A program made the translations under genes and the position numbers. From Apostichopus japonicus (lineage: Eukaryota; Echinodermata; Holothuroidea; Aspidochirotida; Stichopodidae): a stretch of DNA of 64,000 nucleotides. Under the pieces are notes generated by a model. The model did not search any database. It saw nothing but the letters and a program-made list of their open reading frames with translations, and had not been told where the DNA came from. Numbering within the stretch: position 1 is the stretch's first letter; each line of letters begins with the position of its first letter. Shown here piece by piece: positions 44,598 through 59,200 of this stretch. The stretch lies in contig NC_092564.1 in the NCBI RefSeq assembly GCF_037975245.1, positions 17,595,984 to 17,659,983 on the forward strand, given 5' to 3'.

Positions 44598-44612
44598 GTC
44601 TATATGTCTATA

Positions 44613-44660
<48 letters not shown>

Positions 44661-44812
44661 TGTTTATATATATGTCTATATATATATGTCTATATATATA
44701 TATGTCTTTATATATATATATATGTCTTTATATATATATATATATAAATATAAATATATATACATATATATTTATATATATATATATATACACACACATA
44801 TATTTGTACAGA
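44598..44812. repeat. (TA)n microsatellite with TATGTC units
   Basis: TA tract in which TATGTCTATATA units recur, beginning ATGTCTATATGTCTATATG, and ending CACACACATATA. Confidence 0.9.
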
Positions 44813-46541
44813 TAAACACACACACGTATATTCATAGGCTCGTCTAATGTATAATATTATCCATGTTCATAACGTCGCCAACATTTATGTCTCCCTCAAA
44901 TCATTGATCTCGTTAACTGAAAATGTATTTGACAAAATTAGTTATTCCGGCTCACGTTGTCGATTTAAATTTGAAATAATTGAATAATAATTGATTTTCT
45001 GCATTTTCTCTAAGTAATAGTGGCATTACATTTCCTCCATTTCATATGCAAAAGCACAACTATAAGTTAATATTATTTATGGTTATGGTAAACTTCACTA
45101 TATAATACGTGCCGAAGAAAATATTTAACTTGATTAGAGATTAGCCCATCAGTATCGTCTGTTGTTTTATTTCTTTGATTTTGGTGTTGGGCAGTTCTAG
45201 ACTAATAGTATGTGTGATATGTTTGAAAACAGAATCATGGCTTCTATAGTGGAAGTGTATTCTACCGCAGGGTATATATCTATACGAGATAAAATTGGAC
45301 GTGAATTAGATTCACATGCTATAACATGCTATTTTACATCTTGGCGAGGTCATTTAGGCCCCGTGCGTGTCTTTCATCTAGTTTCTGTCTTGTTGTTACA
45401 AACTATCGTCTGTGAAATTAAAGATTCAATATGAAAGCCTATGACGACAGCTCGGCAGTCTTACGTTTTACGATAACTTGATTATATCGGAGACAAAATG
45501 TGCGTTTCGAGGCCATTTTGACTTTTCGATCGCTCTCTGCGTCAGTATTTCAGAGCGATACGCATTCAGGGACTATGTACGGGATATGTATGTTTCTCTC
45601 CCTCCCAGTCAGCCAGGAATTCTGCGTGGAGAAGGATCAAGGGTTGGTGCGGGGGGGGGGGGCGGTTGGGTGGGGGTTTGTGCGGTGGGGGAACCAACCA
45701 TTTTAAGATAGGCACAATATTTCTGTCCGGTAACTTGTGAAGATTTTGCCCAGTGCATGTAGTACACACGAGGGGTGGGTGTGCACACCTAAGTCTGCAT
45801 TGGGTGGGGGAGGGGGGGGGGGCGAGCGGCTAGCGAGGGAAGGTGCATTATTTGAAATAGAGGACAAGTGACTCTCGTCGTTTGTAACTACTCAAACAAG
45901 AAAGTTTTTATTGTGGGGGGGGGGGGGGGTTGCAGTTCATGCTTTCGATGGATAATTGAGAGAAGGCACTCGTTGGTTGCTCAGCACAGAAATATAAGGT
46001 ACCTGTATAGCTTAGGTCTAGATAGCTCACAATAAATGGCTTTCAATAAAATCACAGAGATGCCATCCCAAGTGTATCGGCTATATTGACACCACGGTGT
46101 GAACTAACTGACAAAGTTTGAGTACGGTTTAATATCGCGAGACTAACCCAGGAAGTGAGTTTGGTAGAAATGAAATCTGACAAACACGATCGATGTAGAC
46201 AGCGACAGAGAGAGAGAGGGCGAGAGAGAAATATATTAAGAGAAAATGTGATTGATTGCAAAATAAATTACCATATGGTAATTCCGGAAACCAATTAACT
46301 AATTCTAATACGACTATACGTCAACATCTCCCTGTAGATTCAAAACGAAATTTTGAGAAATTTTAAAGTGAGCACAATTAACTTAGTCAGACGACACACT
46401 GGGTTTTTTATCTTTTGATATTTTATATAATTAAATTTCTCGAATGCATAAATTTCGTGCTCGGTGTGGTCTCATTCTGTCATACTGTATATAGCTATGC
46501 ACGTAGGGTACTACAATAACAAAACGGTATTTAATAAACTT
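44813..46541. other. No gene; G-run-rich block
   Basis: 45645-45695, 45803-45825 and 45914-45930 hold long G-runs that could form quadruplexes. The open frames at 45478-45711 cross these runs and are not supported as genes. GA-rich tract at 46199-46230. Confidence 0.45.
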
Positions 46542-46605
46542 TTACTTCGCTCCTCCTTACATGTCTCCCCACAACCTTAGCACTCTCGTTCTACCGTGCC
46601 TTGAA
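46542..46605 (+). repeat. Dispersed pyrimidine-rich repeat, copy 3
   Basis: Reads TACTTCGCTCCTCCTTACATG then TCTCCCCACAACCTTAGCAC and TCTCGTTCTACC. It lies about 390 bp upstream of the ACE start codon. Confidence 0.75.
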
Positions 46606-46992
46606 TGAACTGGTAACCATTTAACACCGTGCGCCCTCTATAACCGGCTGCTACCGTCAATGCCCGCCCTTCTCATTCTACAAATCCAAAGTACCAGCAT
46701 CGTGAGATTTTTTGGCTGGATTCTTCTTAACGTTATTCGTACGGAACTGTGACCTATAGGATCGTAGTTCTTCCATCCATTGGTTACGGTAGTTAATTAA
46801 GTCATACAGTAATTGTGACTTACAAATTCAGTATCTTCTTAGCAAAAGTAACAGTTTTTTAAAACAATTGCTATTTTCATCACCATTCTTCTCACGTTAT
46901 TTCTTTCATCCTCAATAGATTCGGACGTTGTAAACCAGAGCTAACACAAGAGAGAGGCAGACAGCACTGGTTAACCAATCAAACCAGTGCGG

Positions 46993-47206
46993 ATGAAGGT
47001 CACCATGGTAACGGGGCTATGGGTGCTCCTAATCTTGCTGAGTAACTGCTTCTCAAGTGGCTTTCCGTCTTCTGAAGAGGATGCAGAGGAGCTATTAGAG
47101 ATTGTGACTTTGCAAGATCGAGTACCCTACATGCTCGAAGATATCTGCTGCTCGGTACCTGTATTAGAAGACATTGATGAAGACGCATGTTACAGATATT
47201 TCGCAG
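46993..47206 (+). CDS. ACE: ACE homologue exon 1 (signal peptide and acidic N-terminus)
   Basis: Residues 1-71 plus one base. It begins [19 protein letters not shown], a typical hydrophobic signal sequence, followed by an acidic stretch ([11 protein letters not shown]) and a Cys-Cys pair. The donor is CAG/GTATGA, phase 1. Any 5' untranslated exon upstream is not resolved; a possible acceptor (CAATAG) lies at about 46919. Confidence 0.88.
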
Positions 47207-50200
47207 GTATGACGTAACACATTTTCATGTCGGAATTGTTTTGATGGTATTCATAATCAGTACGGTATTATTCAAAATGGAAATTTACCTCTTATAGAAG
47301 AAAGTCCATTCATGAACCAAAGAACAATATAAAAATCTGTTTTGTAACGTCATTTTAAACAAATTCTGCAATTATCTGAACATTATTTTGTTTTCAAAGA
47401 TTACCTAAATATAAATAATATCATGTTTCTTGCTGTATCGGAGCCCAAATCCTCCCAACCTCTCTAGGGTGGTCACTCCTCATCTTTGAGCGTGACTACC
47501 TAACTACTTTAAGTACATCCATATTGGCATGAATGTGGACATTGTTAAATTCTATACACTTGAAATTGGTTTTAATGTTGAAATTTCCGAAATAAATCTG
47601 CGATGTTTTTCTATCTATACATTTTGCTTACTCTGTATTGTTAGATCCTGTCCACAGTGTCTCTCATAATGAGGAGAATAGACATAAATTTATTACACTC
47701 AGTAACTTTTACAAGGGGATAGATAGTTCTGTGGAACGCCGTACAAGCAGTGTATCAAACATGACATACACTGTATTGTTAGATCCTGTCCACAGTGTCT
47801 CTAATAATGAGGAGAATATTCATAAATTTATTACACTCAGTAATTTTTACAAGGGGATAGATAGTTCTGTGGAACGCCGTACAAGCAGTGTATCAAACAT
47901 GACATACAATAAATTCCTTGCGCGTGTGTTTGTGTGTGGCATGTGTCTTCCTAACATCCTTCAGTTCATACAGGGAGCTGCTACTCTAACGCAGCTCCCT
48001 AGTTTATGCATCCTTCAAGACCCTAACGGGTTTCTTTCTTAACTTCACTCTGTTATCATTTTACAATCTTATATTCATCTCAACGAAAATTCCCTTTTCG
48101 AAGTCTGTTTCGTATCTCTGCTAGCTGTCAAAGTCTCGTGCATCATGTATACAAACCTAAAGGCTATGACGAGGAAAATTTGTGAGCAAATTTCCCCTCT
48201 GGGAATGAAAAATGTCCTGTTAGCTTTATTAGAGTAAATTCTACAATTTGTAGGTACAGATTGCAAACATTTTTGCTTCCGGCGAACGATGTACAAATTA
48301 AAACAGTCCCTTCAGTGGCAAATTATTAATTTTTAAGCAGGATATATATATTTTTTAATTTTTTTTATTTGAATAATCTTCTCGTGTATGTTTGGGGTAA
48401 AAAAAAACTCCCAATCTACCATTCTGGGACTGAGCAACGGTTTTTGCAGACTTTTTTTCATTTTTATAAATTAATTAAATAATGTTTCCCTTCACAATTT
48501 GCTGCAGGTTTTCAAATATATAATGAGTTGATCGCTGAACTGTGGCTGGCTGCTGAGAATGCCACGGACGTGACTGTTAATTACATCCTAGCCAAGGCCA
48601 ACTTCAGATACAATACCAATATAACAGACTACAACGCTGAGGTAAAAAAAAGATAACAAAATCATGATGTGGAAACGTTTCATTTTTTACTGTTTTCTTA
48701 ACATTGGTATGGCGAGACGTATATATGTACGATTATGCACCAATTTATGTCACGCTTATTACATAATGCATGGCCGATGAAAATGTCGAATTAATTATTT
48801 ACTTACTCAATTTGTGATGTGTACGTCGGTTATTTGACTGATGGAATAACAAATCATAATGGTCCCTTTAGTTTATACAAACTGTCTATATCCAACAACA
48901 GAAATAAGAACGAAATACAAGAATGTCACTGAAAGTTCGTTATGGTCATGCCTATATAAGGGGCCTTATACCTAATCAGCAGATTTGAAAGGACAATGGC
49001 AGTGTAGAGAGTTATTTAGGAGCGGGCGCAATGCAAGAATTTTACCAGTTATAGGCTAGAATAGGCTAGCTAGTTTGGAGTACATATGCATTGGAGACAA
49101 GTAAGTATCGTCGTTCGTAAATGTGCAAACCAGTTAGTTTTTTTGGTTTTCTCTCTAAATATTTCTTTTAATCTTTTTAATAACGTGTAATTACTTCGCT
49201 CCTCTCTTACATGTCTCAGTACAACATATGCACTCCGGTTATATTAACTTGCCAAAATTGTTAAGAGTTAAGTACTGCGCCGTCATTCACCCACATAATT
49301 ATATTCTCAATCAGCCGTTTGTATTTACTTCCTAAACTATATAGACTTTGAGTCATATGCCATTGTTTACCGTGCACTTAAGTACAAAACCTTGGAAAGT
49401 AAGCTACCGTATATAATTTGTTTATTTTAGTTTGATTTATTCTTTGCCCACAGTTCAAACAAAATCTATCAATTCATGCTCAACAAATGGGTTTGGAACT
49501 TCGCAAGCAGGCTGAACAGTTCGATACCAGCGGATTTTCGGAGAAAAATCAAAGAAAATTCTACCTGTTATTAAGAGGAGGCATTATGGACGATCCAGAG
49601 AAAAGAAGGTAGAAATTAATATTTCTATTTCGCGGAATTGGCTTATGCAATGTTAATGATTAACACTGAACGTGTGTATTTACTTCACTCCTCTCTTATC
49701 TGTCTCCGTATAACATGTACACTCTTATCTACATTATAAGCTACCCAATTTGGTAACATTCCAGCACTGCGCTTAACACCCCTCCCATAACCCATTCAGC
49801 CAGTTTGGTACGTATGGTTACATCATCCCAAAAATTGTTTGCGAATGCTGCGCGGTGATTTTTTTTTTGACAGATCCTAGCCTATAATGAGCGGTGATAT
49901 TGAGTGGTACTCTCTTCCGCGATCAAACAAGTGCTGTGACGAGAACACCCGCGCGTCATTTCAGTTTCAGTATAGGCCTACACCTTCTCTCTTTGCTGGA
50001 TTTAGAAATTAAAAAAAATATATATATTCGGGTGGGTCTCCGTCATATAAGGTTGGACAGGAGTGTCTGCACTCTGGACAAAGAATGTCCCATGATTCAC
50101 CCTTCCAAATATCGCGCTGATATACCCAACTGGGGAAAACAAATCTCGCCAAGAGCTTTTACTTTACGAAGAATCTGAAGAAACATATCAGCTAGAAGTA

Positions 50201-53200
50201 CAGTCCCTTTTTAGCACTGAACTTCCCTCGATGTATTACGAGTAAGCTTACACACGCGCATACCATGACGCAAGCGAACTGATCTCTTTTTACCTTTCCG
50301 CTGCATCAAGTTTGTATCCTCATGGGTGTTTTATTGTTGCTGCCCATAACTCGTAACTATTTTGTGGAAAAGGATAAATTGATTTCAATATAATAAAGTC
50401 GCAGATTTTCAAACTATCTATTACCGCTTCAACAAGAGAGAAAGAATTCAATATCGTTTTGTACGCGTTACAACAACAGCAAGGGGAAACTGGAATCTAT
50501 ATTTATCGTGTTATGTTGCCATTTAGCAAACTCAAAAGTTTTATCTGTCTTTTGAAAGATTCGGAGGGTTTTGATTCCAGCTCAGAGGCAAATCCGCAAT
50601 CAGGTTTCTCTCAGGGAATCGTGAGGTTTTTCAACTGTGAGACTGTTTTGTTTTGCATGGCGGCAGGTGTAAAATGTTTTCTTGTTACTTTTATAATTGT
50701 TTATATTTTACGGTTTTTACTCAAACATAAGTTGTTTTTTTTGGCTCACCCTTAAGTGTTGGTTTATCATTGTGTACTCTATAGGAAAATGAAATGAAGA
50801 AAGGAAATGACGTCTAGTTTGACAAGGGAAAGAAGCATTATGGATTATAAGATTAAAGAAAAGGCAAATCCATATGTGACATTTTGAAGATAAACCGACA
50901 GATTATTCTCTTTTCCACCTCTATTGAATGTTGTAACTTAACCACAGCGATATAACATAAAGCATGTTCCTTTTAGATCTGCCGCTCTTGCTAGAGCTCT
51001 ATAAATACATTGTACAATGGCACAAAGATTTCGATCCTTCTAAAATGCGATCATGTGTAGTATCTGTTCCCTTTCGAGGGGAATGGTGATGCACACCCGA
51101 CGATGATCTCACAGTCACAGTCCCGATGCAAGGGGACTGAGAGCGGATCAGTCGTTCGGTAGTTTGGTTTTCTTGCACAGGTTCTTTCCTGGGTGACTTT
51201 TCTCAAAAAGTATCTAAAATTCCTTCCTATATTAAAGACTATATGTGTATATATACCTTTCAGCTCAGCCTTTTGTATGAAATGTGCCCCCACTGTTACT
51301 GTATCCCCCCCCCCCTTATACACAGTAGCAATGTATTTATAAGTCCCTGTGTCACTTTCAGCTGGTTGACTGCAGGGCAGCACTAGTGGGGAGTTGCCTG
51401 GACACACATTATTCCATTTATGACCTTTTATAGAAGGGATTTGGATCTTGATATGTTATATTCCTAAGTAGAAAAAAATGGATGATAATAATGTTCCTAC
51501 AGTTAATGAGTTTTTTCGGAGATATTCATATTGGATTCTAGAATCCTCCTTTAAGTGAGGCTTCAGAGACATGACGACATGTGCTTCTCAGTGGAGGTCA
51601 AATTAACCTAATAAATAAAAATAAATAAATAAATAATCTAATTTCATTTCATTTATGCAACAGAGCTGCCTTGGATGACTTTCAATGTGTCCTTGACAAA
51701 CTTGTAAAATGTTTAGTAAACATCAAGTTAACGTCGCTCCCATCTTACCTGTCTCCCCACTGAACCTCCGCATCTGCACTTTCCCGATCTACCTAACTAC
51801 ACATTCATTTGAGGCCATAAAAGTCTTGTTTTCACATTGAATGGTTTTTGTTTTTTTTCATCTGAGTAATTTACCTAATGTTATAACATTGCTCAAGATG
51901 TTGTTGATGTTGATTAATGACAATGGAGAGGGGTAAAAACATAAATAACGGTAGCAAGAATGTTACTAAGCATTGCCCCCTAATATACTAGAAAATCAAA
52001 AGTGGATCTACACTGAATCATTCAGTAACCCGGTACCCCCACCCCACCCACACCACCCCACAACCCTCCCCCTGTATATCCACAGATGTCATCATTAATC
52101 GTATGTCTCTGATCTTGTTCCTGCAACTTTAAGATTAAAGATGATAACTCACCCAAGTATGAGCATAATTTCTTATCATCGAGTATTCATGTGGAAATGA
52201 AAGGCAGATTCAAATAATCGTCGAGATACAAAAAAAAAAAATCTTTAATTTGGTAATTCTCGAAATTTTTAGAATATTTCATATTAAGCCATTCGGAATA
52301 TGTTCGCAGTCTGTGTCCTTAATACATGTATCTAGAAAATAATTAGTTGAGGCAATTTCGTCTTATCTTTAATCAAAATAACAGGCTTGTGTTCATGGTT
52401 TGCGAAAATAATAAAGTAATAGACTTTTATTTCATCGCTATATACATGTTATTGACGATTGAAAAATTGAAGAAAAACAAAAACACACACACACAAATAA
52501 ACTTATTGGTTTCGTTCATTTCGAAACTAATCTTTAGACTTTCTTGTGAGGTCCTCCCCAGTCAATTATTTTGTTTGTTTGATTGTCTTGTTTCTTTTTC
52601 GTCTTTCTTAATTGTCTTTCTAGAATCGATTCGGAGGCTGCTACCAGAATGGCTAGGATCTATTCCACAGGACAGGTCTGTCTGAATGCGGAAACGCAAC
52701 CGCCCTCATCTTTGGTAGAGCAGTACCATGCAGGGAAAATCCCCCAATGCTTAGATTTAGAACCCCACATGGAGCTCATTTTCAGCCAATCTAGGGATGA
52801 GGAAGAGTTAAAATGGGTTTGGGAGCAATGGAGGAACGCCGTCGGACCTGAAATAGGTTCGCTTTATCCGGTATACGTGGAAATGACGAACTACGCCGCT
52901 GTGAGAGGAGGTAGGCCAATTGCTCTATGAGAAACCCGTGTCCTATCAAATTATGCAACCCACCCGGCCCCTCACACACCCTCACGTACCTAACCTGCCA
53001 AACTTGGTAACAGCCACTCCCTCTTCCTACCGAATGGACCAAGTATCGTCGTTCAAATCAGTTATAGTTTTGTGGCCACAAGTATACCTCGTGTGTTGTT
53101 AACAAATGTGAAAAGCTATATAGTACCGAACGGAGATATCGAAGAAAACAGAAGATGTGAAAAGATTAAAAATGAAACAAATAGATATCAAGAGTAAATT

Positions 53201-56200
53201 GAAGAAATCATAACTACGTAAAATTTTGATGATTTACTTCCCTCCTCTCTGTTCCGTCTGCTTTCAAATCAGCCACCCCCCGCCCCATGACCCACTTCCG
53301 GGTCATGACCCGCTTCCTCTTCTCACTTCCGAATGTAACATTCTGAATTATAAGCAACATGCATGCTTTTCGCGACACCCAATCGAATATCGTATAATGT
53401 ACACAATTTCGCCATTAAAGATATAAAGGCCTACATCAAATCCATCTTAGCAGCTACATACCTTTCATTTGATAATTTGGCCTATATATTGCAAATGGGC
53501 AAACCCAAAACACTTTTCTTTCTTTTTTATGTTTGCCTTGGGAAAACGGTAACTCATTGTTAATGTTTAGAGGTTTTGCTACATTCTTTATTATGGTTGA
53601 TTTTTTTATTGTCATTTATGAGAACTTCAATTAATAAGAATGTCACGAACATACATTATGGATATTGAAATGCCAAATTAATTTGACATGAATCGTTTCA
53701 AAATTGATGTGCTTGTATGTGTCATATAATTATAGTCTTTAAAGGTGTAGTCTACTTATCTATGCAAAGGACGCTGAGATGAACAATAAAATATTCACGT
53801 TATTAAAATTCATCAAAATTAGTGGTGCTTTTGGATATTGTCACCAATATCAGGTCTCCTCTTACTTTATACCGAAATCTGAAGAAATGGATGAAAAGTA
53901 ACTAAGATACAAAATATGAATTTATGATATTTCCTTCTCTCCAAACTACAACAATAACGAGTCAGACCTTTTAACTTGACCTTTAAGTTTTCTATGCAAA
54001 TATCAAGTAACCATATCGACAATGTGTTTTCGTGAAACAGGTTATAACGACAGGAGCGAAATTTTACTTGAAAAGTATGAAGACGAGAATTTTGAGGAGG
54101 TTTTGATGGAGCTATGGGAAGAAGTAAAACCAATGTACTTGGAACTTCATGCATACGTACGACGAAAGTTGAGGGAACACTATGGAAGTAAAATTGTCGG
54201 AAAACACACCATCCCTGCTCATTTACTAGGTAAATTATAAATATAAGAGTCGAATGTCAAATGTGTTTCTAGGTGACAGGATATTAAGCACTTGTATGAA
54301 AGGAACGAAATATTTCACACTCATCGCTAGTTGAACACCTCATCCTTAAAATCGTGTTCGTTACTCTAGAAAGGTTTTCTCCTAACAATGTAAACTTTTC
54401 TCTTTAGGCAGATTGACTCATTACTTACTGCACAAAGTAGATCATATAGAAGATGGTCTGTGACGTCATAATGACGTCCGTTCTAGAAACCCTTTTCTTA
54501 TTGTTATCATTTGTTATTGAATTAGTCTTAATATATGATACATTTGGAATGTATGCTGATTTATCAATCGTTCTCTTCATGCATCATTCCCTTATGCTAA
54601 TATCGCACTAAAATGTCCTATACCATGCTTCAAAGCACTCGTATTGACAATATGAACAGTTCCTAGCCTTTGATCTGATACAAACAGGGTAGCCATACTG
54701 CTCGTACTGTCAGTGCAAGTGATTTGAAGCGAGAGAAGAAAGAAAATAAGGGGAAATAAAAACAAAACAATGTCCCATCTGGGTGTTCTTTCATTTAAGA
54801 ATTCATCAGGATGCTTCTTGTTCGCTAGCATTTTATTATCTTCATTGGATCACTAATTTATACATTATTGAGAAAATCAAAGGCAGTTCAGCTTGACGCC
54901 ATAATGACGTCACTAACTCTGCTGTTGTGAGTTGCATTGATAAAATTGTCAAAAAATTACTTCCTTGCAATTTTCTCTCATAAATAAATCTACAATATAA
55001 GCCTTCTATGTGCTATTTCTATGCTATTGTGTTTGTTATGTCGCTGAACTGTATTTTATGCGTTGTTATATATGAAAATACATGTCTCAGATATCGCTCC
55101 TGCAAAAAGAGGTTCTTCACATCGTTTCCGTAAGATAAAAGCGATGAACAGCTTGAAATATTTGAAAGTTAACATCCTGTTAACATAAGTTGACATTCTC
55201 AGTTGCTATATTCTGTTGTACTGCGGCCATTTCGGTCGTTTTGCGAGATTATTCTACACTACCGTCTGTCCATTATTGCTACGAGCTGTAACACGATACA
55301 ACAAGTACTTTCACTAATTGGAGGCCGATGTAGGAAAACACCTTTGTATATAAATTGCTTGAGGATGATAAAATTGCACTTGTTTTTTTCTGTTCTTCAA
55401 CCAAACAAACCAGGAAACATGTGGGCGCAACAATGGCAGAATATTTATGACATCGTTGCACCATACCCGGAAGTAGAGGTCGGCGACGTAACAGGAGAGA
55501 TGTTGAAGCAAAATTATACCGTCCGGCGAATGTTTGAGACAGCAGAACGATTCTTCACTTCCATCGGTCTTGACCCAATGCCTGACTCGTTTTGGAAATT
55601 ATCCATGTTGGAAAAACCAGCTGATAGAAAGGTCACGTGCCACGGATCCGCCAGTGATCTCTCTGCTCATAAAGACGTCAGGTTAGATTCTTTGAGAACG
55701 GTTAACGTCACCTACCTGTAAGGGAGGTGTGTGTGAAGGGGGAGGGGTGTGGGGAAGGGGGTGGTAAAATGGGTTACAACTCCGGGACCCGGGATCAGGT
55801 AGGGGGCCCGGGAAAATATGAAAAATGTCCCGGGAATAATGGATAAACATTGGAGTATTTTCTCAGTTTCATAATGTAATTTAGGGGGAAAAGAGAGCCC
55901 AACTACCTAACCTGCCACAATTGATAGAGTGCGCCATCGGTCGTGTTAAACAGCTACCAAATCGTACATGGGTTGACAGGAAACTGGACAAGCAAGTATT
56001 GTCGTTCGTAAATATTCAGTCCAGTACGTAATAAATAGATGTCTCTCTCCTACCACACAAAAAGTCGCCTTCAGTACTTATGTAACAGATAAACTCGCCT
56101 GTCTACGTCCTTGACATCTAACAACCATATGGTCAGATTTTTACCTATACCATGCTCGGTTAATATTTTGTTTGTTTATGAGATTATTTTCATTTGACTC

Positions 56201-59200
56201 CATCCAGGATCAAAATGTGTACTGATATTACCATGGACGATCTCCATACTGTGCACCATGAGATGGGCCACGTGGAGTATTATCTGATGTATAACCCGCA
56301 ACCCATTGTGTTTCGAGAGGGAGCCAATCCAGGCTTCCACGAGGCTGTAGGTGATACCATTGGTCTTTCCGCAGTCACTCCCGATTATCTCCATAAGATA
56401 GGACTACTAGAAAGTCCAGAAACTGACGAGAGTAAGTGATCCTGTCTTCTTGCTTCCTTCCCTTCTCTTCCATTCTAGAGTGTGTGACGCCCAGCTTGTA
56501 GACACGATATCTCAGACCAGTTTCATATTTGGTGTGTAGAAGTACCACAGGAGTACAAGAAGCGTGTTATTTTTGGTCGAAGTCAAAGGTCATTTGGGGT
56601 CAAATTGTGAAAACATTGTAAACACGATATCTCAAGAAGGGAAGGTCAGAACAATTCATATTTGATCTGTAAAATCACCACATTGATTGATGATGATACC
56701 TATTGTTTTTGGTCGAAGTCAAAGGTCATTTGGGGTCAAATTGTGAAAACCCTGTAATCACGATATCTCAATACTGGAAGCATGGACCGACCTCTAATTT
56801 GTGTGTAGAAGTACCACATTAAGTTAAATAAGCCTATTGTTTTTGGTGGAGATCGAAGGTCATTTGGGGTCATCAGAGGTTAAATCGTAAAACCCTTGTA
56901 AACATGTACACCCTCACTATACATTACGACAGATTCATGGAGAAAACTGCTCATGTTACATCATCGAAAGCACATTGCAATTTTGCATTCTGGTAAATGT
57001 GTTTTAATATTTCTTTTTCGATAGAAGCAGATCTAAACCATCTCATGTTGAATGCATTAGAGAAGGTGGCGTTCCTTCCATTCGGTCTACTGATAGATCA
57101 GTGGCGTTGGCGTGTCTTCAGGGGTGAAATAACACCGGATAAATACAATGAAGAATGGTGGAAGTTACGGTATACAATTTGTATTGATAATACATTAAAT
57201 TTATATTTTGTTTGAACCTTTCGCGCAATACGACCCCGTGTTGTATATACCTAACTAAATCTAGATGATGTAGGAATGTGAAGGGTGGGGTGGTGGGAGG
57301 GGGGGAGGGGACTAATCCTATTTTCCCGCGGTGTATTCAGATTATCCCGGTTTTCCCGTAGTGTATTCAGATAATTCCAGTAGTCCCAAATCGGATGACA
57401 TTTGCTTGTTGGATATTGTCACAATTTGTTTTAATCTGGAAAGGAAAGGATCGTGATTATCTTGAATTCTTGTTTCTACATTTTTTGCTTTTGCTTGTTT
57501 CAGACAACATTATCAGGGACTGATTCCTCCAGTCAAACGAACCGCCGAAGACTTTGATCCTGGTGCTAAGTATCACATTCCAGCCCTTACGCCTTACATT
57601 AGGTAATTTATTTTCTCTTTGGGGAGGGGAGGGGATGGGGGGTGGTTGGTTCTCACTAGCAAAAAAAGTAATCAAATGACTTCACTCCTATCTTACCTTT
57701 CTCCTCGAAAGTCTTGCGCATTCCCATTCTAACTACCTAACTTGCCCAAATTTGTGAGCGTTTGAGCAATGTACCCCAATCGACTCCCCCCACCCCCCAC
57801 TCCATTGTCCCATTTCTGGAACCATCACTCACTCCTCTTTTCGAATATTTTATAGTGCAACATCTGCATTAGCGACAGAAAGTTTCCTCTGTACGAAGAA
57901 GCTTCAACTGTTAGTTTTACAATTATTGTATTATAACTTATTTTTTTTACATAGATATTATAAACATTATATCATCACAAGCCTAATATTGTACACAAAT
58001 GTCAAAAATATAGGACCTTGAATATTATCCCGAGAAGTCAGGTTAGTTTGTGAAGTCAAGATGGATCATAATAATAATATTAATTATGAAAAACCTTAAA
58101 ATTGATCGATGAAATCGAAACTCTTGAACAAATTTGAGTCAAATTCGTTTCTTTAATTTTGTTTAACATGATTATTTTGTTTATTTAATTATGTGATCAT
58201 TTTCTCCCCACGAGAAACATATTTATTTATATTAAATGAAGACTCCTCATTTCTGACCTACATTCTCTTTCATTAATCGGTATTTGATATTTTGATATTT
58301 GGTATTTGATATTATTTCTCATTTTACTATGCCTCTTTTTCTTCTTATTAATTGTGGTTTCATTATTTCATTGTGTCTGACGTCACTTCTCTACAGATAC
58401 TTCGTGAGTTTTCTCATACAGTTTCAATTTCATCGTTCCCTTTGCGACGAAGCTGGATTCAAAGGCCCGTTACATAAATGTCACATATACCAATCTACAA
58501 AGGCAGGAGACAAACTTCGGTTAGTATCTTCTCTTTTATTCGCCCTGTTTTTATCTGCTTTTCTCCGCGTCTGTTTATCACACCCGGCAAAGCCATATAG
58601 AATATTGAATCTGTCAGTGGTAGCAATATCCTGCAAAGTTATACTAACCATTCGCTAGCGACGAATCCATTAGAAAATAACGAGTGCGTGATATAAATTT
58701 GTTTTTTTCCAAATGGTAATGGTGTTTGTCAGTTCTCTGGTGCCTGGAAACACAGTAGTGCTCGATCATTGACAACGATTGGTACAATTGATTGATATTT
58801 TTTACGCTGGGACAAATGTATCTATAAATTGGCTCTGCAACAATAATATCGAAGCTGAACTTTAAGCAACTACCCTCACCCCTAAAGAAAAAAACGAGGA
58901 AGACGAGAAGATATCCATAACTGCGAATTGTAATATTTGACCCCGTTGCCTTAATGTCATCCTGCAGCAATCCCCTCTTCCCTCTCTTCCCTCTCTTGCC
59001 CCTCTTACCCCTCCTCCCCTCCTCGCGCCCCCTCCCCCAATCCTACTCCCGTCCCCCTTCTCCCGTCCCTCCCCTCACTTCTCCCTTCACATTCCCCTCC
59101 TCCCGTCGCCCTTTACACTGCCATCATCCCGTCGTCCTTCACACTGTCCTCCTCCCGTACGCGTCGCCCTTTATACACTCACCTCCACCCGTCACCCATC

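Noticed and set aside
45478-45769. Overlapping frames on both strands near the G-runs
   Set aside because: Low-complexity Gly- or Pro-rich ends caused by G-runs and no recognisable domain.
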